From Spirochaetales bacterium (lineage in GTDB: Bacteria; Spirochaetota; Spirochaetia; Treponematales; Treponemataceae), in assembly GCA_029098225.1 (NCBI GenBank), contig JAQXNX010000022.1, forward strand, positions 34,918-98,917: a stretch of DNA of 64,000 nucleotides. The letters are read 5' to 3'. Shown here in pieces: positions 54,015 through 61,825 of the stretch (position 1 is the first letter of the stretch; each line of letters opens with the position of its first letter). A program made the position numbers and the translations under genes. The notes beneath the pieces are model-generated. The model was not told the DNA's origin. It was given only the letters and a program-made list of their open reading frames with translations, and made no database searches.

Positions 54015-55082
54015 ATGGTATTAAAAAAAAATTATTTATTACCATTCATATTTTTATTTATCTGCTTTTATGGTTTTTCTGATGTTCCTTTAGAAAAAAT
54101 TCTTGAAAATCCATTTTCGGTATCTCCTTTAATTTTTGATAATGATAATATTTATTTTATTGAACAAAATATTTCTTTGAAAGATGAAGATATTTTTATT
54201 GATTATGTCATAAATAATCAATCCGACAATGATATAATTTTACCAATCAAAATCATTTGCGAAATTGTAGCAGACAGTAAAATTGTAAATGATATTGTAA
54301 TTCCATTTGATTTTCAAATTCTAAAAGAGAATATGCCGATTTCATTCGATGTTTATTACGAGAATAAGAAAATAGAAAAAAAACTATATTATGAAGAAAC
54401 TTCATCTGTATCATATTCTGGCAATAGTGAAGTTAGATTTGTATCAACCATAAAAAAACGAAGTACTGAAACTTTTTCTGTAAAATACAAGGGGCTTTGT
54501 AATTCCGGTGTAAATATTTCTGGTACTTCCTTTATGTACAAGTTATGCCTGGCACAGAACAAATCTAATCAAATTATTTCTTATGCAATTTCTTTTAATA
54601 ATGAATCATCAAATTTATATTTGACCGATAACAATAATAATTTAAATTTTTATAGAGAGGGTAATAAATGGAATACAAAATTTAATGCTTATGATGAGAA
54701 TATTATTGAATGTTATGTTGAAAAGTTTGATTTTCTCTCAGAGAGTTATTTTAGTATAATGGAATATAATTTAAATTTTTCTCTTTATTATTTGTCAGAA
54801 AAATTAGATGAAAAAGAACTGAGTTTAAAAGATTTATTTTATCTTTCAAGTAATCATTTGCGTTTATTACGAAATGCTTTTTATGCAATGCATGGATATC
54901 CTTTTAAGGATAAAGATTTATACGTTTATTTTAATAATATATTTAAGAATGTCAGCAATTCAAACTATAAAATAAATCCAAATTTTTCTGAATCTGTTTT
55001 TAATGAAGTAGAGCGAAAAAATATTGAACTTATAAAAGAAATGGAGAATATGAAAGATAGAACGTTATATATCAGTTTTTGA
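54015..55082 (+). CDS. Exported YARHG-domain protein
   Basis: The 355-residue protein has a signal peptide (YLLPFIFLFICFYGFSD) and a beta-rich middle. The C-terminal 75 residues form a YARHG domain: LRLLRNAFYAMHGYPFKDKD, then YFNN and an ending with ERKNIELIKEME. YARHG domains are found in extracellular or surface proteins and are thought to act at the peptidoglycan or in degradation; the role is unsettled. AAGGAG precedes the ATG. It is the first gene before attC 1, so probably part of a cassette. Confidence 0.75.
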   Translation: MVLKKNYLLPFIFLFICFYGFSDVPLEKILENPFSVSPLIFDNDNIYFIEQNISLKDEDIFIDYVINNQSDNDIILPIKIICEIVADSKIVNDIVIPFDFQILKENMPISFDVYYENKKIEKKLYYEETSSVSYSGNSEVRFVSTIKKRSTETFSVKYKGLCNSGVNISGTSFMYKLCLAQNKSNQIISYAISFNNESSNLYLTDNNNNLNFYREGNKWNTKFNAYDENIIECYVEKFDFLSESYFSIMEYNLNFSLYYLSEKLDEKELSLKDLFYLSSNHLRLLRNAFYAMHGYPFKDKDLYVYFNNIFKNVSNSNYKINPNFSESVFNEVERKNIELIKEMENMKDRTLYISF

Positions 55083-55119
55083 CAATAAAACTGAATTGTT
55101 AATTAAGGAAATTGTTATT

Positions 55120-55296
55120 ATGCTAGATTTAAGTCTTTTAAAGAAAAAATATAGAGAAGAATTAAATACAGATCCTTTATTATATTATGAATATGAAATA
55201 AAAAAAGACGATGTTGAATTTTATAAAAAATTTATAGATACTGATTTTGAATTTGATAAATATAGTTATTTCTTATCATGTTCAGAAGTAAAATAA
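55120..55296 (+). CDS. Small hypothetical cassette protein
   Basis: The 58-residue acidic protein (MLDLSLLKKKYREELNTDPL) ends six bases before attC 1. AAGGA precedes the ATG at 55120; a TTG at 55096 is an alternative. No family is recognised. The position directly before an attC is typical for cassette genes. Confidence 0.5.
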   Translation: MLDLSLLKKKYREELNTDPLLYYEYEIKKDDVEFYKKFIDTDFEFDKYSYFLSCSEVK

Positions 55297-55301
55297 TAAT
55301 C

Positions 55302-55348
55302 ACATAACAAAGCTTCAAAGCCGCCTGCGGTTTAAGCAATTGTTATGT
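55302..55348 (+). other. attC recombination site 1
   Basis: Outer sites ACATAAC (55302-55308) and GTTATGT (55342-55348) are exact complements. The inner stem pairs GCTT-c-AAA-g-CCGC with GCGGTTTAAGC, leaving two unpaired bases on one strand, the hallmark of attC folding. The expected crossover is between G55342 and T55343. The next 22 bases (GGACGCCC...GAGGCGC) recur unchanged after attC 2. Confidence 0.85.
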
Positions 55349-55391
55349 GGACGCCCGCTACTTGAGGCGCATTTTGTGATATACTACACTT

Positions 55392-56921
55392 ATGAACTAC
55401 AGGCAAAAAAATATCTATTTTCCTCTGCTTATACTTTTTTCTTCGGTGCTGAATATTGCAGTCTCGATTCTGGCAGGTGAAACATCCATTCCTCTTTATA
55501 TGGACAGTTTTGCAACGATTGCCATTGCCTCAATGGGTGGATTTGTTCCGTCTATTATAGTTGCGATTCTTACAAACGGTACTTTGTTTTTGCTTGGAAG
55601 GCTCAAGCTGATTTTTATTTTGTGCCAGATGATGACGGCTCTTGGCTCTTCTTTTATTTTTTCCCTTGCAAAGAAAAATGGTGAGGAAAAGATAAGTCTT
55701 GATTCTTTTATGATGGCAGGATTTTTAAGTGCCTTTACAAACGGCATTTTCGGCTCGCTATTTGCGGCATTTTACCATTACAACCTTACGGCTATTGAGC
55801 AGGGAATTTTATTTGTAACGAACAATGTGATTGCGGCAAATCTTATTGGTGGGTTTCTGCTGAATCTTTTGGACAAGGCTTTTGCGGCTTTTATTGCTTA
55901 CGGAATGTATCTTCTGATTCTGAAAAAATGCGAAAGGGCATGGAGCAGTTGCAAAGCAAGCCACTGGACTGAGGAGCGAACGAAAGAGAATGACGAGGGA
56001 AGCGGCCGAGCGTTAGTGAGTTGCGGAACGCCCGACCGCCGCTTGCCGGCGGTTTCGCCCTCATTAAAAATAAAACCTGAATACATTTTTTTGATAATCG
56101 CATTCCTCACTTTTGCAATGGCAATTGGATTCAAGAAAACGGCAGACAGAAAATTCAGCGAAGACTACGAAAATATAATAGAAAGCTCGCAGTTTGACGC
56201 GCTTGAAGAAAAACGTTCGGAGGAAGAATTCATCAACAAGGGCTTTGACTCGGTTTTGTACACGACTTTCATTCTTGCGGCCATTTCGATTTTAATAATG
56301 CAGGTGCGATTGGGCGAGGAGAAAAACAAAATCAGGATTCAGAAAGCCAGGGAAGAAACGCAGAGGGCATTTTCCCGGGATTTGCACGACGGGGCAATTC
56401 AGACTCTCGCGGCGCTTAAGATTTGTCTTTCGGATAGTAAGAATGAAAGGGCAAAAAAACTTACCGAGGACGCAATCACTCAGGCACGGGAACTTCTGGC
56501 TTTTTTGCGGATTGATTTGTCTTCTGATTTGATTGCTCTTGTGCGCGAAACGGCGAAAGTGTTTGAGGAAAACTATAAAACAAAAATTGCTTTTTATGAG
56601 GCAAGCGATGTGGCGCAAAATTTTTCTTCAGATGCAAAAGTGCAAATCCTGAAGATTTTACAGGAAGCCCTGCGAAATGCCTTGAAGCACAGCGGGGCGG
56701 ATAAAATTGAAATCAAAATGATTGACACGATGAATGATTTTATCCTTTCGGTGTGCGACAATGGCTCTGGTTTTGATGTGGAAAAGCCTGGTGAAAAAGC
56801 GGGACATGCCGGCCTTAAAATCATGGAAGAGAGGGCAATTGAATTGGGCGGACATCTTGCGATAAAATCTGGTAAAGACGGAACGAATGTAAGCCTGATT
56901 TTGCCGATAGGAGTTTTTTGA
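55392..56921 (+). CDS. Membrane sensor histidine kinase (NarL-system type)
   Basis: The 509-residue kinase has about six helices in the first 180 residues, another helix near 230-250 and one at about 295-310. The HisKA_3 site is FSRDLHDGAIQTL (His332); the ATP-binding domain has EALRNALKHSGA, CDNGSGF and GHAGLKIMEERA. The response regulator gene overlaps by one base. The region 55930-56058 (about residues 180-222) looks like a GC-rich palindromic insert translated in frame. TATACT (55380-55385) lies six bases before the ATG and no Shine-Dalgarno sequence is present. The gene starts 49 bases after attC 1, so its promoter is internal to the cassette. Confidence 0.85.
   Translation: MNYRQKNIYFPLLILFSSVLNIAVSILAGETSIPLYMDSFATIAIASMGGFVPSIIVAILTNGTLFLLGRLKLIFILCQMMTALGSSFIFSLAKKNGEEKISLDSFMMAGFLSAFTNGIFGSLFAAFYHYNLTAIEQGILFVTNNVIAANLIGGFLLNLLDKAFAAFIAYGMYLLILKKCERAWSSCKASHWTEERTKENDEGSGRALVSCGTPDRRLPAVSPSLKIKPEYIFLIIAFLTFAMAIGFKKTADRKFSEDYENIIESSQFDALEEKRSEEEFINKGFDSVLYTTFILAAISILIMQVRLGEEKNKIRIQKAREETQRAFSRDLHDGAIQTLAALKICLSDSKNERAKKLTEDAITQARELLAFLRIDLSSDLIALVRETAKVFEENYKTKIAFYEASDVAQNFSSDAKVQILKILQEALRNALKHSGADKIEIKMIDTMNDFILSVCDNGSGFDVEKPGEKAGHAGLKIMEERAIELGGHLAIKSGKDGTNVSLILPIGVF
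55930..56058. repeat. GC-rich palindromic insert within the kinase gene
   Basis: GCGAAA (55930) and TTTCGC (56053) bracket 129 bases, 43 codons, of GC-rich sequence with inner pairs such as GCGTT/AACGC and GCCG/CGGC. The encoded stretch (rich in Cys, Arg, Ser and Glu) lies between two membrane regions and looks unlike the surrounding protein. Similar GCGAGCG-like elements occur between genes at 14565 and 53162. Confidence 0.55.
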
Positions 56922-57592
56922 TGAAAGTTCTTTTGATTGATGACCACAACATGCTCCGGGAAAGTCTTGTCCTTGCCCTTAAAAAAGAATGTCCTGGTTT
57001 TGATTTTTTGCAGGCGTCGACAGGAGACGAGGCAAAAGGGATTCTTGTTAAAAATGATGACTGCAGGATGATTGTTTTAGACCTGCAGTGTGGAATAGAA
57101 AACGGACTTTTTATTTTAAGTGAGCTCAGGGCTGTAAGACCTGAAGTTAAAACACTTGTCTGCTCTGCTTTTTCTGAGCCGTTGACGGTTGAAAACGCAA
57201 TCAGCGCTAAAGTTCAGGGCTATATTACAAAAACATCTGACCTTCTGGAAATTGCCCTTGCGGTAAAAATGGTTGCTTCCGGAAAAGAATATTTTTGTAC
57301 GGAAGCCCTTAATGTAATGAAGGCAAATGTAAACGCCTCAAAAATTGCAAGCGGACTCCTTGATTCGCCTGACCGAACTACAAGACTTTTTGCAAGCTAC
57401 AAAAAACTTTCTCCAAAGGAAAAAGAGATTTTTGAATTTCTTGCGCAAGGTTTTTCCATCTCTGAAATTGCCCAAAAACTTGGAAAATCCATAAAGACCG
57501 TAGAAAATCAACGGACGGCAGTTTATGAAAAAATGGAGCTTCACGGAATGGGAGATCTTGCTGAAGGAGCCAGAATGCTGGGATATTACTGA
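56921..57592 (+). CDS. Response regulator with LuxR-type DNA-binding domain
   Basis: The 223-residue NarL/FixJ-type regulator has the receiver domain with LLIDDHNMLRESL (acidic pair), the phosphorylated Asp in IVLDLQCG and the Lys in YITKTSD. The C-terminal HTH is KLSPKEKEIFEFLAQGFSIS with IKTVENQRTAVYEKM. The ATG at 56921 overlaps the kinase stop; AGGAG precedes it. The target genes are not evident. Confidence 0.9.
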   Translation: MKVLLIDDHNMLRESLVLALKKECPGFDFLQASTGDEAKGILVKNDDCRMIVLDLQCGIENGLFILSELRAVRPEVKTLVCSAFSEPLTVENAISAKVQGYITKTSDLLEIALAVKMVASGKEYFCTEALNVMKANVNASKIASGLLDSPDRTTRLFASYKKLSPKEKEIFEFLAQGFSISEIAQKLGKSIKTVENQRTAVYEKMELHGMGDLAEGARMLGYY

Positions 57593-57597
57593 TTCAG

Positions 57598-58044
57598 TCA
57601 GTGGTTGATTTTTTTAATCAACTCGCCTTCAGTTAGTTTTGATATTTCATCGCTTTCAAACAATTTTTTAGATATGCTGTTGTATTTTTCATCCAGACCG
57701 TTACAGATATTTTCTCTTATTTGTTCATTAGTACAAAACCTGTAATAATCATCGTCTTCGGTTGCTAATATCCATCGCAAATTTGACTCAAAATATGCGA
57801 ATTTTCCTTTTAAAATTTCGATTTGAAAACCTTTTCCATCTTCTGAGCCAGTTCCCGAGCGTAAGTGAGTTTTCTTAAAAAACTTAACTTCGATAAAGAA
57901 GAGTTTTTGAGTTTTATCATTGAGGATTACAATATCAACGACATCTTTATTTTCAAGGAGAATGAAATCAGAGTCAGAGAACAAATCTTTCAAATTATTT
58001 CTGATTCTGATTTCCAAATCTTTTTCAGATTCAATTCCCTCCAT
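57598..58044 (-). CDS. PD-(D/E)XK-like protein of unknown function
   Basis: The 148-residue protein has NKDVVDIVILNDKTQKLFFI followed by EVKFFKK, i.e. Asp, then Glu-x-Lys in a beta hairpin, the arrangement of PD-(D/E)XK nucleases. An earlier Glu in MEGIESEKDLEIRIR could complete the site. The rest (FESNLRWILATEDDDYYRFC) fits such a small nuclease-like domain. Its ATG overlaps the stop of the zinc-ribbon gene, so the two are translated together. The strand is opposite to the flanking cassette genes. A defence or repair role is possible but unproved. Confidence 0.55.
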   Translation of the reverse strand: MEGIESEKDLEIRIRNNLKDLFSDSDFILLENKDVVDIVILNDKTQKLFFIEVKFFKKTHLRSGTGSEDGKGFQIEILKGKFAYFESNLRWILATEDDDYYRFCTNEQIRENICNGLDEKYNSISKKLFESDEISKLTEGELIKKINH

Positions 58045-58637
58045 TATTTTAATTTGTCATATTTCTTTTGGAAGAAATCTGCCTCAGCAGCGGCTCCACT
58101 GGAATTCAGTTTCATGATTCCAAATTCCAGTTTTTCTTTAATTGCATTGTATAAGGCTTTTTGCTCGGGTGTTTTAAATCTTGGTAATGCAGAAATCTGA
58201 GTAAATAGGTTTTGAATCTGATTCTGCAGTTCCTCCTTATCAGTAGCAAACTGAAGATTTACAATTTTTTCAGTTTTAGCCTTGTTTTCTTTCTTTTCAT
58301 TAAACATTGACTTCATTTCTTCACCAGTAGAAGAAAAAACATCACCAAACATTTTGCCAATTCCTCCCATGGTACCACCATTTGATTCTTGTACGGTTGA
58401 GTTTTCTCCTGAACTTTCTGTATTTGAAGAATTACCTCCGTTTTTAGAATTTTCGTATGCCAATTTACATTGCTTGCTACAAAAATTTCGTTTTCCTGCA
58501 AGCCTTGCAATACCACCGATAGCTTTTACTCCAATACCCAATCCCATTGCATCTGCAAAAGCATTTCCAGCATCACGGTCTGCTGAGAACATCGGTTTAT
58601 AACTTCTTCCACACCAATCACAAGTTTTATAAGCCAT
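58044..58637 (-). CDS. Zinc-ribbon protein with coiled C-terminal part
   Basis: The 197-residue protein starts with a four-Cys zinc site (CDWCGRSY...NFCSKQCKLAYE), interrupted by a Gly/Ala-rich segment (GNAFADAMGLGIGVKAIGGI) that may be a membrane-inserting or glycine-zipper helix. A Ser/Asn/Gly-rich linker and a helical C-terminus (about 125-197) follow. AGGAGG precedes the ATG (TATAGGCCTCC region on the plus strand). It is the first gene of a two-gene minus-strand operon inside the cassette array. The family is not recognised. Confidence 0.6.
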   Translation of the reverse strand: MAYKTCDWCGRSYKPMFSADRDAGNAFADAMGLGIGVKAIGGIARLAGKRNFCSKQCKLAYENSKNGGNSSNTESSGENSTVQESNGGTMGGIGKMFGDVFSSTGEEMKSMFNEKKENKAKTEKIVNLQFATDKEELQNQIQNLFTQISALPRFKTPEQKALYNAIKEKLEFGIMKLNSSGAAAEADFFQKKYDKLK

Positions 58638-58757
58638 CTATAGGCCTCCTTTTCTATATGTTTTGATACTTGATTTTACACTCCCGAGAATTTTTTTGTC
58701 TTGAAGTCCTTAATTCAAAGTTTTTGGGAATTTTTCCCAAAAGTAACAACAATAAAT

Positions 58758-58790
58758 TTGACAACAAATATATTGTAATATATAATACAA
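58758..58790 (+). promoter_or_regulatory. Promoter/operator of the toxin-antitoxin pair
   Basis: TTGACA (58758-58763), 17 bases and TATAAT (58781-58786) are consensus. An inverted repeat TTGTA...TACAA (58773-58790) covers the -10 box and would suit autoregulation by the antitoxin. Confidence 0.75.
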
Positions 58791-58811
58791 ATAGTTACTG
58801 GAGGTGGCATT

Positions 58812-59132
58812 ATGAAAGCAATGAACGCATTAAACGTGCTTGATTCTATAATTCCCATAAGTCTTTTTAATAAGGGACAGGCAAACAAGATTTTTGCTGA
58901 TGTAAAGAAATTTGGAATTCGTATTGTTGTAAAAAACAATGCACCTGAATGCATTCTGATGAGTCCGCAAAGCTATCAGCAGATGATGGAAGAATATGAA
59001 AACGCCATTCTTGCGGCTGAGGCTGAAAAACGTCTGGCAAAAAACAGTGAATATATTTCGCATGATGCTGTTATGAAAGAATTTGGTCTTGAGGAGTCGG
59101 ACTTAGACGATGTGGAAGTAAATCTGGAGTAA
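58812..59132 (+). CDS. Antitoxin, Phd/YefM-like
   Basis: The 106-residue protein has the Phd/YefM-type N-terminal fold (ISLFNKGQANKIFADVKKFG, then IVVKNNAPECILMSPQSYQQ) for DNA binding and dimerisation. An acidic C-terminus (EFGLEESDLDDVEVNLE) would neutralise the toxin. GGAGGTGG precedes the ATG. The toxin gene starts 3 bases after the stop. Confidence 0.85.
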   Translation: MKAMNALNVLDSIIPISLFNKGQANKIFADVKKFGIRIVVKNNAPECILMSPQSYQQMMEEYENAILAAEAEKRLAKNSEYISHDAVMKEFGLEESDLDDVEVNLE

Positions 59133-59135
59133 GAG

Positions 59136-59456
59136 ATGGCTTGGGAAATAAAGTATCATCCGCTTGCAAAAGAAGAGCTTGCACGTCTTGACGGTTCTGT
59201 CCGTAAGATAGTTTTAAAAGGAATTATTAAAGTCTCTGCTAATCCAAAACCCCAAAGTGAAGGTGGCTATGGGAAGCCTTTAGGGAACAAAGCCGGTAAT
59301 GATTTATCAGGACTGTTAAAGATAAAATACCGCGACATTGGAATCAGGGTTGTTTATAAACTTGTGGAAGATGAAAAAACGCATAACATGTATATTCTTG
59401 TAATTTCTGCAAGGGCTGATAACGAAGTTTACGATTTGGCTGGAAAAAGGAAATAG
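59136..59456 (+). CDS. Toxin, RelE/ParE family
   Basis: The 106-residue basic protein has the RelE fold: EIKYHPLAKEELARLDGSVR, then GNKAGNDLSGLLKIKYRDIG with the typical LKIKYRDIGIRVVYKL strand pair and a VISARADNEVYDLA end. RelE-type toxins cut mRNA on the ribosome, ParE-type poison gyrase; which applies is not certain. Its stop is one base before attC 2, as is usual for toxin-antitoxin cassettes, which are thought to stabilise arrays. Confidence 0.88.
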   Translation: MAWEIKYHPLAKEELARLDGSVRKIVLKGIIKVSANPKPQSEGGYGKPLGNKAGNDLSGLLKIKYRDIGIRVVYKLVEDEKTHNMYILVISARADNEVYDLAGKRK

Positions 59457-59457
59457 C

Positions 59458-59520
59458 ACATAACATAAAATTCAAAGCCGACAACGACTTTCGTCGTTGC
59501 TGTTTAATTTTTAGTTATGT
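59458..59520 (+). other. attC recombination site 2
   Basis: ACATAAC (59458-59464) and GTTATGT (59514-59520) are complementary ends. The inner arms AAAATT-c-AAA and TTT-AATTTTT leave extra unpaired bases on one strand, and the tip is CAACGAC-TTTC-GTCGTTG. The sequence after it equals that after attC 1 for 28 bases from the crossover. Confidence 0.85.
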
Positions 59521-59590
59521 GGACGCCCGCTACTTGAGGCGCTTGTGTTAAGAAATATAAAAATATACCGATTTTTAAATGAGGTATAAA

Positions 59591-60289
59591 ATGGATATAG
59601 AGAAAATATGTAATGAAGTTCTTGATGAGCTTAACCCTTGCTACGATATAGAAATGTCTTTGAAGAATTCTTTTATCACAGTTATAAAATATTTAAATCA
59701 ATTCCCAGAAAATCTTTCAGTTCGTTCAAAAAATAATATTCCTGACGTAAAAACAAAAGAAGGAATAGAACAATTAGCCGTTTCATATTTTAACGGATTC
59801 CATTCGCCTACAGTCCCGAAACTTCCGCAAACTGTACCGGATGAAATGGTAAGTTTTATAATGGAAATTGTTTTCAATCATTCAAAGAAAGAAACGGAAG
59901 AAATCAAAATAACACATTTGGAATCAATGGCTTCAGAAAATGCTGTTGGAGCACTTTTGGAAAGATATTTAGATTCTGTTCTAAGAGAAAAAGGTTGGGC
60001 TTGGTGTTGTGGAAATTTTGTAAAAGCTATCGACTTTATAAAATTTGACAATGGAGTGTGGTTTGAATTACAGATAAAAAACAGAAGTAATACAGAAAAT
60101 TCTTCAAGTAGTAAAATCAGAGAAGGCACTTCAATTCATAAATGGTATAGAACAGAAGCAAAAACTGGCGAAACGATGTGGAATAATGTACCAGAGCCTA
60201 TGAAAGGAATGAATCTTTCAGAAGAAGGATTTAAAAAGTTCGTAGAACAATATTTGAAGAAAAATATAAATCTTGGAAAAGGAAATTAG
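59591..60289 (+). CDS. Probable type II restriction endonuclease (SinI-like)
   Basis: The 232-residue protein contains GALLERYLDSVLREKGWAWC and, after VKAIDFIKF, WFELQIKNRSNTENSSSSKI with IREGTSIHKWYR. The Asp...Glu-x-x-x-Lys pattern (DFIKFDNGVWFELQIKN) fits a PD-(D/E)XK nuclease, and the whole resembles the SinI endonuclease family that cuts GGWCC (from memory, not searched). It is convergent with a cytosine-5 methyltransferase gene in the same cassette, as expected for restriction-modification. GAGG at 59581 supports the ATG at 59591 over an upstream ATG at 59579. Confidence 0.65.
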   Translation: MDIEKICNEVLDELNPCYDIEMSLKNSFITVIKYLNQFPENLSVRSKNNIPDVKTKEGIEQLAVSYFNGFHSPTVPKLPQTVPDEMVSFIMEIVFNHSKKETEEIKITHLESMASENAVGALLERYLDSVLREKGWAWCCGNFVKAIDFIKFDNGVWFELQIKNRSNTENSSSSKIREGTSIHKWYRTEAKTGETMWNNVPEPMKGMNLSEEGFKKFVEQYLKKNINLGKGN

Positions 60290-60292
60290 AAT

Positions 60293-60327
60293 AAAAAGTC
60301 GTGAAAATCAAGTTTTCACGACTTTTT
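60293..60327. terminator. Bidirectional terminator between restriction and methyltransferase genes
   Basis: AAAAAGTCGTGAAAA and TTTTCACGACTTTTT form a perfect 15-bp stem around five bases; A- and T-runs serve both directions. Confidence 0.93.
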
Positions 60328-60330
60328 ATT

Positions 60331-61761
60331 TTATGCAAATTCTAATTCTGGCTGAGTTTCATTTTTATGCAAACGTTTTTGCATAAGTTTTCTAATGGAA
60401 ATATCATCCGTATATGTATAACGCGAAAAAGGAAAATCGACAGGTGGCAAATCTAACGGTTGATTTGTAACAAGTTTTACAATCTGCTTGCCTATTGCAC
60501 AACCTAAGCTAATTGGAACTGCATTACCAATTTGCTTGTAAACATCCTTCATTTCTCCAAAAAATTTCCAATCATCTGGAAACTCTTGAATCCTTGCATA
60601 TTCTTGAATGCTAAGAGGTCTGTCTTTTTCTGGATGGCATAAATCTGTAGCAGGCATTGTTGGGTCTGTTACAAGAGTCGGAGAAGGTTCATCCCAACCT
60701 ACACGGCGGAAAAATCCAGTTTTTCCGCCACCGAGTTTGAGTTTTTCCCCCATAGCTTCATACTGAATTTCCTGTGGTAAATGTTTCCAATATTGTCCAG
60801 CTTTGAGCATTTTAAAATACTTCAAACGCTTTTCTGGAAATTTCATTGCTTTCTGTTCATTTTCTTTTAAGTCAGAAATAACTTCTCTTACTGTTCGCCA
60901 TTTTGGTAAGCCAAAATTCCCAAATTCATCATTTGTTGGTGGTAAATATGGAACTTTTTGACCATCACGAGAACAGAAAAATACAACACGCTCTCGTTTT
61001 TGCGGAGCACCATAATTTGCAGCATTGTAAAGATTAAAAGTCACTGTATAACCGCCTTCTTCCAGTTTATGCAGAATATAAAGCAAAGCTCCGCCTTTTT
61101 TTTCTTCTGGTGTTTTAGGTGCAAAACCGAAACGTTTTTCCATTTCTTCACATTCGAAAGGAGCAGATAAAATTCCTCTTACATTTTCAATTACTGCAAA
61201 TTTGGGACGGAGTTCCAGTATTCTGTCAATAAAAGTTAAAAATACATTTCCACGTTTATCTTGGAAACCTTTTCTTTGACCTGCGGTACTAAAAGCCTGG
61301 CATGGCGGTCCACCAATAACTAAATCTATTTCTTGATTTTCAGAAATATTTGCAAATTTTCTAATTTCACTTGCAGAGTAATTGTTTATGTCCCCAATAA
61401 GTCCAATATTTGGGCGATTCAGCAAAATAGTTTTTCGAGCATTCGGTTCTATTTCAGAAGTTAAAAGCGGATGTATTCCAGCTTTTTCAATTCCATAATC
61501 CAGCCCCATTGCTCCAGAAAAGAAACTTAATGCTACAATATCGGGAATTACTGAATCTTTCCGAACTTGGTCGGGAATATCTTTACTTAGTCTAAACATT
61601 GTTTCATTATCAGATAAAATATTTGGGTTTATAACCCAGGTTTTTCCAACCTGTTCAGCTGGAATTTTTCCGTCACGAATAAGTTTTCGTGTATATTGAG
61701 GAGTACAATTTAACTTAAGTGATAAATCTTCTACAGAAAGGTACTGCTTATTTATTTCCAT
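60331..61761 (-). CDS. DNA cytosine-5 methyltransferase with N-terminal helix-turn-helix
   Basis: The 476-residue enzyme has the C5 motifs in order: I (LSFFSGAMGLDYG), IV (GGPPCQAFSTAG with catalytic Cys), VI (ENVRGIL), VIII (GAPQKRERVVFF), IX (RPLSIQEYARIQEFP) and X (QIGNAVPISLG). The first 50 residues form an excisionase/MerR-like helix-turn-helix (YLSVEDLSLKLNCTPQYTRK), which may let the enzyme repress its own promoter. The promoter TTGACA-N17-TATATT ends six bases before the ATG and there is no Shine-Dalgarno sequence. It protects the host from the endonuclease at 59591. Confidence 0.93.
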   Translation of the reverse strand: MEINKQYLSVEDLSLKLNCTPQYTRKLIRDGKIPAEQVGKTWVINPNILSDNETMFRLSKDIPDQVRKDSVIPDIVALSFFSGAMGLDYGIEKAGIHPLLTSEIEPNARKTILLNRPNIGLIGDINNYSASEIRKFANISENQEIDLVIGGPPCQAFSTAGQRKGFQDKRGNVFLTFIDRILELRPKFAVIENVRGILSAPFECEEMEKRFGFAPKTPEEKKGGALLYILHKLEEGGYTVTFNLYNAANYGAPQKRERVVFFCSRDGQKVPYLPPTNDEFGNFGLPKWRTVREVISDLKENEQKAMKFPEKRLKYFKMLKAGQYWKHLPQEIQYEAMGEKLKLGGGKTGFFRRVGWDEPSPTLVTDPTMPATDLCHPEKDRPLSIQEYARIQEFPDDWKFFGEMKDVYKQIGNAVPISLGCAIGKQIVKLVTNQPLDLPPVDFPFSRYTYTDDISIRKLMQKRLHKNETQPELEFA

Positions 61762-61817
61762 GAAGAAAATATAAATAATCCATTGCCGTTTGTCAATATT
61801 TTATGCATATTTATATT
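61762..61817. promoter_or_regulatory. Overlapping divergent promoters of methyltransferase and membrane gene
   Basis: Minus strand: TTGACA (61796-61791), 17 bases, TATATT (61773-61768), ATG six bases on. Plus strand: TTGTCA (61790-61795), 16 bases, TATATT (61812-61817), ATG at 61826 eight bases on. The -35 boxes share five bases, so the polymerases exclude each other, and both mRNAs would be leaderless. Confidence 0.7.
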
Positions 61818-61825
61818 GTAATATT

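Noticed and set aside
58638..58757. A fourth attC between the zinc-ribbon gene and the toxin-antitoxin pair
   Set aside because: Only a simple GGGAA/TTCCC hairpin is present; no complementary TAAC/GTTA ends with one-sided extra bases were found.
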